Assembly: GCA_964535825.1 (NCBI GenBank)
Contig: CAZHUC010000001.1
Span: forward strand, 434,001 to 498,000
Direction of reading: 5' to 3'
DNA: 64,000 bases
Origin: CAZAQK01 sp964535825
GTDB lineage: Bacteria > Pseudomonadota > Alphaproteobacteria > Rickettsiales > SXRF01
Below the pieces are notes generated by a model. That model was not told the DNA's origin. It did not search any database and worked only from the letters and a program-made list of their open reading frames with translations. Made by a program: the position numbers and the translations under genes. Shown here piece by piece: positions 16,187 through 24,926 of the stretch (positions are counted from its first letter, which is position 1; each line of letters begins with the position of its first letter).

Positions 16187-16977
16187 CCGCTCGCATCAAA
16201 CAGGTTTTTGATACGGCAAGGTCACAGAATCGTGCGGCACTCGTCACCTTCATGATGGGCGGTGACCCTAACCTTGAGGCTACCGGCGCATTACTTGATA
16301 CCCTGCCGGATGCCGGTGCTGATATCATCGAGATCGGCGTGCCCTTCTCCGACCCTATGGCCGATGGGCCAGTGATCGAAGCCGCTGGCAAACGCTCTAT
16401 CGCCAAAGGCACAACGCTTAAATCTATTCTTGGCGCCGTGCAGACGTTCCGTGAAAAGAATAAGAAAACACCTGTTATCCTGATGGGGTATTACAACCCG
16501 ATATACCGTTATGGAGTAAGTAATTTCTGTAAGGACGCCGGTGTCGCTGGTGTTGATGGGCTTATCATCGTTGACCTTCCGCCGGAAGAAGAGCGCGAGA
16601 TCACAGCGCATCTGGAACAGAATGACCTGCGCCTTATCCGCCTTATTGCCCCTACCAGCGATACAGAGCGCGTAAAGCTGATAACCGCCTCGGCCAGTGG
16701 CTTTGTGTATTATATCTCGGTAACGGGTGTAACAGGTGCGGCCACTGCCAGCAGCGATGACCTGTCAGCAAAACTCGATGCACTTCATAAAAACACCGCC
16801 CTGCCGATAGCAGTAGGCTTTGGCATAAAAACAGCCGAGCAGGTGAAAGCCGCAGCACAGCATGCCGATGCTGTGGTGGTGGGGTCAGCCTTGGTGAAGA
16901 TCATTGCTGAAAGCAAGAGCCCTGCTCAAGATGCCGCTGCGTTTGTAAAGCAGCTCACGGCTGGGCTAACAAAATAG
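16183..16977 (+). CDS. trpA: Tryptophan synthase alpha chain
   Basis: Cleaves indole-3-glycerol phosphate to indole and channels it to TrpB. The 264-residue TIM barrel has FMMGGDPN, the catalytic Glu in IEIGVPFSDPMADGP, the second catalytic Asp in GLIIVDLPPEE, and the SVTGVTGA loop. The start is a GTG at 16183 that overlaps the trpB stop (GTGA). The 3' end overlaps the convergent glutamine-synthetase-like gene by 23 bases. Confidence 0.96.
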   Translation: MTARIKQVFDTARSQNRAALVTFMMGGDPNLEATGALLDTLPDAGADIIEIGVPFSDPMADGPVIEAAGKRSIAKGTTLKSILGAVQTFREKNKKTPVILMGYYNPIYRYGVSNFCKDAGVAGVDGLIIVDLPPEEEREITAHLEQNDLRLIRLIAPTSDTERVKLITASASGFVYYISVTGVTGAATASSDDLSAKLDALHKNTALPIAVGFGIKTAEQVKAAAQHADAVVVGSALVKIIAESKSPAQDAAAFVKQLTAGLTK

Positions 16978-17740
16978 CCTTTAATTTGGGTAGCTCGTAC
17001 ATATCCAGCGCAGCATCGCCGTATATCTGTGGTGGGAGTTCTGGTTTGTGCATTAGGCCATGATGGATACCTGATAAAATAGCCGCAATAACTGCCTCAG
17101 GTTCAGCATCCGCCCCTGCGACGCGATGTTCTATCCTTTTATTGTCATGGGCACTGTCTGGCAGCCGAACCGCCACGGTGCGGTTATTTGCTCCCCAACT
17201 GATCGTAAGTGGTGCATTCGATCTCTCTACAAAACGGGCATAAGACGCTTCCGTGGGGGCAAATACAGGCATGGATTCCTGCATGGTTGCCAATAGTCCG
17301 CTGATAGAGAATTTTAGCTCATCACTAATGATCTCATCTTTTTTATAGAACACATTTTCACTCATGCTGTTCTCAAGATGCACATGGATATGCAGCCCAC
17401 TACCCGGCTGATCAGGAAGAGGTTTGGCGGAGAAATCTGCTTTAAGGCCATACTGGCCAGCTAAATCAGAGATGAGTTGCTTGGCTAACTTGGTGTTATT
17501 TGCACAGGATGCAGCGTCTGAAGGGAGGAGGGCGATCTCATATTGCCCCTCTCCTTTTTCTTTTTCATGTTTCTGCAGGCTGATATTGCGCTGCTGGCAA
17601 TGCGTGTGCACACCCTGCCAGAAAGCCTTGGGCACATCCTTACCATGTAAATAGAATTCTATTTCAGAGGCAATGACCGGCGTGAGGGAAAACTCAGCCA
17701 GCAACAGCCGTGATACATCCGTGATGGATCTATGCAGCAA
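16955..17740 (-). CDS. Short glutamine synthetase-fold protein (catalytic domain only)
   Basis: A 261-residue homologue of the glutamine synthetase catalytic domain. It keeps the metal/substrate-binding strands ASEIEFYL, EKGEGQYEI and SGLHIHVHL, and the later NRTVAVRLP and IEHRVAGADAEP, all recognisable GS signatures. The N-terminal beta-grasp domain (about 100 residues) and the C-terminal extension are missing, so it is far shorter than GlnA or the gamma-glutamyl-polyamine/amide ligases. The glutamate-binding and metal residues look kept, so it may be active on an unknown amine. Its start overlaps the end of trxA by 11 bases, and its 3' end overlaps trpA. It could be a specialised small ligase or a decaying paralogue; the intact motifs favour function. 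Confidence 0.8.
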   Translation of the reverse strand: MLHRSITDVSRLLLAEFSLTPVIASEIEFYLHGKDVPKAFWQGVHTHCQQRNISLQKHEKEKGEGQYEIALLPSDAASCANNTKLAKQLISDLAGQYGLKADFSAKPLPDQPGSGLHIHVHLENSMSENVFYKKDEIISDELKFSISGLLATMQESMPVFAPTEASYARFVERSNAPLTISWGANNRTVAVRLPDSAHDNKRIEHRVAGADAEPEAVIAAILSGIHHGLMHKPELPPQIYGDAALDMYELPKLKAILLAQP

Positions 17741-18053
17741 TTATTGAATCTATCCATTCCACCAGTTTGCTTTTAGGCAGCGAACCAACTTTGGTGGATA
17801 CAGCCTGACCGTTCTTGAAGATAATCAGGGTTGGGATGCCTCTTACGCCGTATTTCTGAGGCGTGCCAGGGTTCTTGTCGATATTTACTTTAGCGATGGT
17901 GATCTTACCCGCGCGCTCACTGGCGATCTCATCCAGAAGCGGGCCGATCTGACGGCAAGGGCCACACCATTCTGCCCAGAAATCAACCAGCACAGGCTCG
18001 GCTGCTTTCAGTACTTTCTGTTCAAATTCGTTATCGTCGATGTGAAGCGTCAT
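17730..18053 (-). CDS. trxA: Thioredoxin
   Basis: General cytoplasmic disulfide reductase of 107 residues. The active site WCGPC lies at residues 29-33 in the expected FWAEWCGPCRQ context, and the cis-Pro loop GIPTLIIF is present. No signal peptide. It is the last conserved gene of the addA side: addA ends 29 bases upstream, the normal addA-trxA neighbourhood of alphaproteobacteria. A GGGGACACC segment just before the ATG provides the ribosome site. Confidence 0.96.
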   Translation of the reverse strand: MTLHIDDNEFEQKVLKAAEPVLVDFWAEWCGPCRQIGPLLDEIASERAGKITIAKVNIDKNPGTPQKYGVRGIPTLIIFKNGQAVSTKVGSLPKSKLVEWIDSIIAA

Positions 18054-18082
18054 GGTGTCCCCTTTTTTGGAAAAGATAATAA

Positions 18083-21000
18083 TTATATGTAGGAATCAAA
18101 TGTGGATTCGTCAAGTAAAGCATCAGGAATTAGCTGCATACGCGCTGATGATGTCCACAGTAGTGCGCAATGCACCTGTTTCTTCGGATATATCTTGGAA
18201 AGCAGCAGCTTATAGAGGGTCATTTGCCGCAAATAGGCGGTTGGAAGCTCTGGTGGCATGCTGCCGGTCTTGTAATCCACTATCAAAACATCATCCCCAA
18301 CCGACAGACGGTCTATCTGGCCAGACACTGTATATGGCCTGCCAGCTATCTCCACTACGCCGGTTACAGGCACTTCTGCCATGCTGCCTTGAGCAAAGAC
18401 CTTTGCAAATTCCGTGTGGGTTATGATGCCAAGTGCTTCATTGATGCAGGAGGTACGTTCCTTATCATCCAAAGTGGCACGGAAACGATCTGCGATCTGA
18501 TTGGCCAGATGTACGCGTTTTAGCTCTGCTATATCCGGCAAATGTTGGAGCAGTAAATGGATGCATTGCCCCCTGCTATAGGTTTTTCTGGCCTGTAGTG
18601 GCGATATACCCGCAGGCTCATCATCCGCAAATTTTGATGGGGTCAGTGGTTTTGCATATTCAGCCGGTGGAGCAAGTTGTTCGTTCAGGTAGCTGAAATC
18701 AATGTTCTGAGACGCACCGTCTGGCTTTGTAGGCGCTGGCGACTGCTTCTTTAATAACACAGGCGTACCGAGCCTTAAGCCACTACCTTTGGCTGTCTGG
18801 TATGGTGTGGCAACAGCCTGCAGGCTTCTGAATACAATATCGTACCATGTATCCGTTGTGGCCTTTTTATTCTCCGTCGCACCGCCGATGCACAGCATAT
18901 CTTCCGCACGCGTCAGGGCGACATAAAGCTGCCTGCAATACTCTGCGTGTATCTCGCTTTGTTCGCCTTCTTTTAGCGAGTTGGTATAGGTATCATGTGC
19001 TTTTGCATGTTCAGGCCAAAATGGCAATGACTCATCATTCCAGAACATTTTTTCAAGTACGGTTGGTTTCTTTGCGGTATCCGGCAAAATAACGATGGGG
19101 GCTTGCAAGCCTTTTGCACCATGAATGGTCATGATGCGCACCTGCCCTCTCGCCTGATCCATATCACGCTTTATCTCGCTCTGGCTGTTATTCAGCCAAT
19201 AAATGAAGCCCTGCAGACTAGGCACATGTGATCTTTCATATACCAGTGCCTGCGAAAGAAATTCATCAATAGGATCATCATATTCTTCGCCCATACGCCC
19301 GGTGATACGGCTACGCACAGCATGCGTATCGAGTAATAATGTATAAAGCTCGAACGGCGCAATAAAATCTGCCTTGCTGCGGAACGCTGCAATGAGTTCA
19401 TAAGCATCCTGCAGGGTTTTGCTGTTAGCCGCCTCTTCCCCTAACCTCTGCCAGAGCGACCTGCCGCCACGGTTATAGGCAAGCTGGAATAGCGCTTCTT
19501 CTGAGATATTGCATATCGGGCTTTTTAATACACAGGCGAGCGAAAGGTCATCCTCCGGCAATAGCAATATCTGGCCAAATGCGATGAGATCCTGCACCGC
19601 AAGATTCTCGGTTAGTTGCATGCGGTCTATACCCGCCACGGGTATATTCCTGCGCTTGAGCGCACTAGATATTTTTCCTACCAGATCGGTGCGTGTGCGC
19701 ACCAGTATCATAATGTCACCGGCATTGACCGGTCGCCCCTTGCTTTCAAGCCACATGGGCGCTTCCAGCCATGATGCGATGGTATCTGCGATATGTTTCA
19801 CCAGCCGGCTTTTTGCAGAATAATTGATCTCATCATCTTTACCTGTGAATGGCCAAACCTCTACATAACCAGTATGCCCTGTGCGGTGTGCAATATGTTC
19901 CAGAGGTGAATCATTGAAGGTTATATTGCCTTTCAGGGCAGGGTCAGCGCATACTTTATCAACGGCCTGTAGCACCGCAGGCAGCGAGCGATACGAAGTA
20001 TTCAGGCTGCGTACCTCTGCCCTTCCCCCTGAATCTTTGATGCGGTTGGCGAAATAATCCTGCATCTCCTTAAGTGCGCGTACATCTGCACCCTGGAAGC
20101 GGTAAATGGACTGCTTTTCATCACCCACGATAAACAGCGTGCGTTCTGTGGCCTCACGCGTACCTTTACCCGCAAAGAATTCTTCCGACAGGGCACGGAT
20201 GATATGCCACTGCGCCGGGCTGGTATCCTGTGCCTCATCCACCAGAATATGATCGATACCACCATCAAGCTTATACAGCACCCATGATGAAATATCAGAG
20301 ATAGTAAGCAGCCTGCTTGCGGTCAGGATGAGGTCATCATAATCCATCTGCGCGTGCGTTTGCTTTTCTGCCTCATAGAATGAAAGCAGCGCATGCGCTA
20401 CCGTAAGTATGTGGCAACTGCGCGTCGCTATCGCTATCGCCCTGCACTTATTCTCAAACTCCAAGGCGCGGTCGCGTTCAGAGGTGAGTATCTCGATCAA
20501 TGCCTCATCATGCAGCGTTTTAGCTGTGAAGATGTTCTTGCGTTTGGTTTGGTCTGTTTTGGTTAGATAGGTCTGGCAATAGGCTTGAGCGGCTTGCAGG
20601 TTTCTTTCCGGCTTTTCCAGCCAGCGCGCAAGACCACTTGCCGTTTGCTTGTCTGTATCACCACCTTCTGATAGCAGCGCGGCTATATGGCGCAATTTCT
20701 GTAATTGCTCATCGTCGTAAACAAAATATTTCGTAAGTAGTGCTTCTGCGCTGACATCAGGCTCTACGCCAAGTGTTTTCCATATGTGATATTTGGCATC
20801 TTCAAGCCGTGCAGCATCCCGCACGAGACTAAAGAACTCCTGCTTGTTATTGATGATCTCTTTCAGCACATCGCGCATGGTCTGTTCACTGGCCTCGCGC
20901 GCTAATGCATTCAATGCCGTAGCCGCCTGCTGGTCATTTGCCGTGCTTTGGGAGAACAGCCTCATCTTGGCGGTATGCAGCATCTCTTCTTCGCTGCGAC

Positions 21001-21439
21001 TATCCATCAGCGAGAAATGCGGGCTGATACCGGCCTCTAATGGAAAACGCCTGAGCAGTGACTGGCAGAAACCATGAATTGTCTGAATACGCACACCTTC
21101 TGGGGCATCCAGCACTTTAGCGAACAGACTACGCGCAAAGGCAAGCAGGCGTTTGTCAGCTGCAATACCTGTGATCTCGGTGATGGTTTTCTTTAGTTCG
21201 TCTTCATCCATCATCACCCAACTGCCTAAGCGTTTCAGTACGCGGCTCGACATTTCGGCGGCAGCGGCATTGGTAAATGTAAGGCATAAAATGCGTGATG
21301 GCTCGACCCCGCTCAGAAGCAGCATCAATACACGGCTGGTAAGCAGGCTCGTCTTGCCCGCGCCCGCGTTGGCGGAGACAAATACAGATGAGGCGGGCAA
21401 AGGCCTATCTAACGCTGAAACTGAGGCTGAGTGCGGCAT
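18083..21439 (-). CDS. addA: Double-strand break repair helicase AddA
   Basis: UvrD-like helicase-nuclease that processes DNA ends together with AddB for RecA loading. The 1118-residue protein has Walker A NAGAGKTS (residues 24-31), VDEAQDTSPAQ as motif II, GDEKQSIYRFQGA as motif III, MTIHGAKGLQAP as motif V and an ALTRAEDML motif VI. The C-terminal RecB-type nuclease domain is present with VLIVDYKTG. It is the alphaproteobacterial AddA type. Its start faces the rcdA-like gene across an 89-base gap that must hold both promoters. Confidence 0.95.
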   Translation of the reverse strand: MPHSASVSALDRPLPASSVFVSANAGAGKTSLLTSRVLMLLLSGVEPSRILCLTFTNAAAAEMSSRVLKRLGSWVMMDEDELKKTITEITGIAADKRLLAFARSLFAKVLDAPEGVRIQTIHGFCQSLLRRFPLEAGISPHFSLMDSRSEEEMLHTAKMRLFSQSTANDQQAATALNALAREASEQTMRDVLKEIINNKQEFFSLVRDAARLEDAKYHIWKTLGVEPDVSAEALLTKYFVYDDEQLQKLRHIAALLSEGGDTDKQTASGLARWLEKPERNLQAAQAYCQTYLTKTDQTKRKNIFTAKTLHDEALIEILTSERDRALEFENKCRAIAIATRSCHILTVAHALLSFYEAEKQTHAQMDYDDLILTASRLLTISDISSWVLYKLDGGIDHILVDEAQDTSPAQWHIIRALSEEFFAGKGTREATERTLFIVGDEKQSIYRFQGADVRALKEMQDYFANRIKDSGGRAEVRSLNTSYRSLPAVLQAVDKVCADPALKGNITFNDSPLEHIAHRTGHTGYVEVWPFTGKDDEINYSAKSRLVKHIADTIASWLEAPMWLESKGRPVNAGDIMILVRTRTDLVGKISSALKRRNIPVAGIDRMQLTENLAVQDLIAFGQILLLPEDDLSLACVLKSPICNISEEALFQLAYNRGGRSLWQRLGEEAANSKTLQDAYELIAAFRSKADFIAPFELYTLLLDTHAVRSRITGRMGEEYDDPIDEFLSQALVYERSHVPSLQGFIYWLNNSQSEIKRDMDQARGQVRIMTIHGAKGLQAPIVILPDTAKKPTVLEKMFWNDESLPFWPEHAKAHDTYTNSLKEGEQSEIHAEYCRQLYVALTRAEDMLCIGGATENKKATTDTWYDIVFRSLQAVATPYQTAKGSGLRLGTPVLLKKQSPAPTKPDGASQNIDFSYLNEQLAPPAEYAKPLTPSKFADDEPAGISPLQARKTYSRGQCIHLLLQHLPDIAELKRVHLANQIADRFRATLDDKERTSCINEALGIITHTEFAKVFAQGSMAEVPVTGVVEIAGRPYTVSGQIDRLSVGDDVLIVDYKTGSMPPELPTAYLRQMTLYKLLLSKIYPKKQVHCALLWTSSARMQLIPDALLDESTFDSYI

Positions 21440-21493
21440 TTAGATGCAATTTTATTAAAATGTTCACGAAAGATTAATAGTAAATCAAGGAAA

Positions 21494-21514
21494 ACTGCGG
21501 TATAATTGCGGTAC
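21494..21514 (+). repeat. Direct repeat TGCGGTA x2 in the addA/rcdA-like intergenic region
   Basis: Two copies of tgcggta, 11 bases apart start to start, with ataat-like sequence between them, lie about 20-35 bases before the rcdA-like ATG in the divergent promoter region. They could be an operator or part of a promoter (a tataat hexamer is embedded). Small and AT-rich, so chance is possible. Confidence 0.3.
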
Positions 21515-21528
21515 AAGAAGAGTTTTGC

Positions 21529-21957
21529 ATGGCAATTGGCAAGCATATCGTAGCAGACAGGAACGCCCCGCATGTGGTATTTATGCCCGGGTTGTTCAAT
21601 GAGACCATGCAACTTTTGCATGACTCCTACGAATATTTTTCGATGTTCGGCGACGATGACCGCAGCCGCATCGAACCAAACCTGCAAACGCTTTATTCCT
21701 GTGAGATGTCGCGCATTACGCTGAGGCTTTCTGCCATCATGGCGTGGATCATGGTGCAACGCGCCGTGTTTTCTGGGAAGATCGAGCCACAGGAAGCTGC
21801 CCGCAGCTATGTGCTGGACTTCCAGGATATCTGCATGGTGGATAACCGCATGCTGCACGGCGTATTGCCGAGCTATGTGTGCTTTCTGCTTGATCGCAGC
21901 CTTGAGCTGTATGAGCGCGTGTACCGCCTCGATTCGCAGTTTCGCAACGTACACTAA
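21529..21957 (+). CDS. rcdA: RcdA-like protein (DUF1465 family)
   Basis: A 142-residue helical protein matching the DUF1465/RcdA pattern: a central SRITLRLSAIMAWIMVQRAV helix and a C-terminal LLDRSLELYERVYRLD helix. In Caulobacter, RcdA is a ClpXP adaptor that helps degrade the cell-cycle regulator CtrA. No membrane span or signal is present. It lies alone on the plus strand between minus-strand addA and addB; its 3' end stops 5 bases before the convergent addB end. The family call rests on the helix motifs, and function in CtrA turnover is inferred, since ctrA is not in the window. Confidence 0.72.
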   Translation: MAIGKHIVADRNAPHVVFMPGLFNETMQLLHDSYEYFSMFGDDDRSRIEPNLQTLYSCEMSRITLRLSAIMAWIMVQRAVFSGKIEPQEAARSYVLDFQDICMVDNRMLHGVLPSYVCFLLDRSLELYERVYRLDSQFRNVH

Positions 21958-21962
21958 TTTCA

Positions 21963-24869
21963 TCATACAGATTCCCACTCAGCTTTACGAACAAGATGTT
22001 CGTATTCATTATAGCTAAGTTCACGCTGGTTATCTTGCGGCACGGCGTATGGCTGCTTTTCATCCATATAGGTTGTTATCAGCCCTTTTAACATCTCTTC
22101 CCTTCCAGCCAGTATGTCATCGCTGAATGGAACATCGAATATCTCGGATGCAGATTTCTTTGCCGCCAGTTTCCAGTATTCAAGCTGGAAGTCTTTATCA
22201 ATTGCTCCTTGTGGTGTGGGCAGTAGTTTTCCATGTTTTGCAATCATCGCAGCGACATAAAGCTGATTACCAAGCCCTGCGGAAATGTCTTTACTGTTTG
22301 GCAGACCACCGGTTTTATAATCAACGATATTTACGCGGCCATTCTTTGTAGCTTCCAGCCTGTCGATACGCGCCACCAGTGTGAATGAGCGGTCATCAAT
22401 AGAGAAATGCCACTCCCCCTGCACCTCAGATAATACTTCTACAAATGATGCACGGCGTGATGCCTCCTGCTCCAAGAACCATTCGGCAACCGTTTCAAAA
22501 CGCGGCCACCATAAACATTGCACCGCTGGTTGATGTGCAAATGCAGCAAACACCTTCTTTCCATAATCCAGAAGTTTTTCATGGGCATTATCTGGCAATG
22601 TTTTGGGGTGATCGCGTACGAAGAGTTCCAGCGCCTTATGTATCAGGTTGCCAAGATCTGCGCCGTCCGGGTCTTTATCCAGCTCGTCCAGCTGCCGCAG
22701 TTTTAAAATATACTTTGCATAAATGTAATACGGATCGGTCAGCCATTTATCGATATCCGTAGCCCGCATGCGTGTTGGTCGTGCATGGGCTGGAGGTGTT
22801 GCCTTTGGCGCATCGATTGCTGCTATATCGGCTGGAGCATCGAGATACGCAAGAGCAGCATCAATCGTATGAGTATTCATACGCGCAAGAGTTTCTGGTG
22901 ATTTCTGGCTAACCAGTGTTTCCAGCCGCACCAGCCAGCGTGAATCCACTGTTGGTGTGCCGTCGGATTTGCGTGAGCGCGTAAGCCACACTTTGTCTGC
23001 ATGACAATGGTTGAATACATCCTGCGCCGCCTGCCCTATGGCAGTTTCAGTGGCAGGAAGCCCAAATGCCTTACGCATGGGACGGCTCATCCACGGATCA
23101 GCCTCTACAGAAGATGGCCAGCTTTTTTCAGTCAGCCCGCCAAGGATCACACAATCAAATTTCTGCAAACGTGCCTCGATGGGGCTTAATATATGTAGTC
23201 TTGGATGTTGCGAGAATTTTGGCCAATAGGATTGCATGGAGAGCAAGGCATCGAACGTAGCGGGGTATATCGCCGGGTTCATATCCGGCATCACATCAGA
23301 ATGCTCAAGCAATTCAGCAAGCCAACCGGCTAACTGCTGACCGGATTCTTTGGCCCATAGCACTTGCTTATCATTATCCGGCTCTGTCGCTAACCATTCA
23401 GAGAATTCGATATGCGCTTGCAGTAGCTGTTTGAATGTCGCCTGCTTTGTATGAAAGATATTAGCAAGCGGCCGCAACTGCTTTTCTATGCCTGAAAGCC
23501 ATGTGGCCAGTTCTTCCAGTTTCTCTGCGCGTGCGGCATCGACCAAACCGCTAAGGCCTGCCTCATTACGAATACCCCGCAGGAACTGCCGCTCTAACAT
23601 GGAGGCGAATTGCCTGCATATTGCGGCGCTCACTCCTGCCGCTGCCATTGGGTGACGCAGCAATGCCAATAGTGCCGCAGGTGAAATGCCTGAACGCACA
23701 ACATCCAGCACCAATCTCAGGAATATTGCTGACGGTGCATCCTTCAGGTTACGGCCGGCAGAATCATCAACAACCACGCCAAAACGCTGCATCTGGCTGG
23801 AGACCATTTTTGCCAGCGCGCGGTTCGGGGTGATGAAGGCGGCTGTTTTACCTTCAGTATTAAGTGTATTGCGTAAGATGACCGCCACAGAGCGAGCTTC
23901 ATCCAATAATGTATCCGCATGCACCAGATGAATGCCAGATAGGCCTGTGTTGAAATCACAGGTGCTATTCTTCCATTGGGCGGTTGCCACAGAAGGTTTG
24001 AATATCTCGCGCAGGCAGGATTCACGCTCGTTATCTTTGGCTGAGGAGAGATCTTTAACTTCTGAACGCTTAGAGCCTATCTTCTCAAGCAGCTTTTTAA
24101 GCATGTATTGCGGGTGTGTCTCATCAAGCGATTTCCATTCATCCTCTGATAACTGCTTATCAAGCATGGGAAGTATCACTTTACCTGTGGGCAGCTTTGC
24201 AATGGTGGCGATAAGCCGTGCTGTGGCCGGTTGGCTACCCGTAGAACCCGCCGCAATAATAGGAAAATCAGGCGGTTCACTCAATAACGCCGCTGAAATA
24301 TTATCAAGCAGGTGATTACGATAAGCTATGACATCGCTTGCAGATTCATTCTTGAGCATCTGCGGCCAATGCAGGGAAACGATCTTCAGGAAATCCAGCG
24401 TTTGCTGCCAATGTTTCTGTAACTCGGACGGCACGATATTTTCCAGCCCGGAGAAATCCAGATCTTCACGCGCCACATCATCCAGCAGGCTTGCCAGCTG
24501 CTCGGCTAGTTGGGCGGTCTTTTCCATGTTATAGACACGCCCCTGCCGGTGCTTTTCAAAATTATTCACCAGCTGCATCAGCAATAGCTGCCTGCGCAAA
24601 GGATGCACCGGCGGCAACATATCGGAGGCGTATGCCACCAGAAAATTGTTATCTTCAATATCACCGATAGGCTGAATGCGTGGCAGCAGCATGGGCTTGC
24701 CATCGGTAATATCAAGGAATATCTCCCTGAGACTGCGGCAGGCACGACGCCCAGGCAACAAGATCAATGCGCGGGTGAGTAATGCCGCATCATGGCCATA
24801 TTCAGCTAATACCCACTCTGCCAGGCATCGCAGAAATGATTCTGAGGGTGGGATTGAATAACAGTTCAT
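21963..24869 (-). CDS. addB: Double-strand break repair protein AddB
   Basis: Partner of AddA; a helicase-like scaffold with a C-terminal RecB-family nuclease. The 968-residue protein starts with a degenerate ATPase region (LLPGRRACRSLREIF) that lacks a proper Walker A lysine, as usual for alphaproteobacterial AddB. The C-terminal part has LVARIDRLEATKNGR followed by NIVDYKTGGLP, the PD-(D/E)xK nuclease core. The gene begins 57 bases from the divergent AAA_25 ATPase. Separation from addA by an opposed rcdA-like gene is unusual, because addB and addA are normally adjacent in one operon. Confidence 0.92.
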   Translation of the reverse strand: MNCYSIPPSESFLRCLAEWVLAEYGHDAALLTRALILLPGRRACRSLREIFLDITDGKPMLLPRIQPIGDIEDNNFLVAYASDMLPPVHPLRRQLLLMQLVNNFEKHRQGRVYNMEKTAQLAEQLASLLDDVAREDLDFSGLENIVPSELQKHWQQTLDFLKIVSLHWPQMLKNESASDVIAYRNHLLDNISAALLSEPPDFPIIAAGSTGSQPATARLIATIAKLPTGKVILPMLDKQLSEDEWKSLDETHPQYMLKKLLEKIGSKRSEVKDLSSAKDNERESCLREIFKPSVATAQWKNSTCDFNTGLSGIHLVHADTLLDEARSVAVILRNTLNTEGKTAAFITPNRALAKMVSSQMQRFGVVVDDSAGRNLKDAPSAIFLRLVLDVVRSGISPAALLALLRHPMAAAGVSAAICRQFASMLERQFLRGIRNEAGLSGLVDAARAEKLEELATWLSGIEKQLRPLANIFHTKQATFKQLLQAHIEFSEWLATEPDNDKQVLWAKESGQQLAGWLAELLEHSDVMPDMNPAIYPATFDALLSMQSYWPKFSQHPRLHILSPIEARLQKFDCVILGGLTEKSWPSSVEADPWMSRPMRKAFGLPATETAIGQAAQDVFNHCHADKVWLTRSRKSDGTPTVDSRWLVRLETLVSQKSPETLARMNTHTIDAALAYLDAPADIAAIDAPKATPPAHARPTRMRATDIDKWLTDPYYIYAKYILKLRQLDELDKDPDGADLGNLIHKALELFVRDHPKTLPDNAHEKLLDYGKKVFAAFAHQPAVQCLWWPRFETVAEWFLEQEASRRASFVEVLSEVQGEWHFSIDDRSFTLVARIDRLEATKNGRVNIVDYKTGGLPNSKDISAGLGNQLYVAAMIAKHGKLLPTPQGAIDKDFQLEYWKLAAKKSASEIFDVPFSDDILAGREEMLKGLITTYMDEKQPYAVPQDNQRELSYNEYEHLVRKAEWESV

Positions 24870-24926
24870 GTTATATTAACCTATGTAAAGCTATAACCGG
24901 ATAACAGCATTATACAACCGTCACCA

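Noticed and set aside
21409..21978. 189-codon minus-strand frame covering the rcdA-like gene
   Set aside because: The plus-strand frame has family motifs; the minus-strand frame is compositionally odd (His-rich) and overlaps both addA and addB ends.
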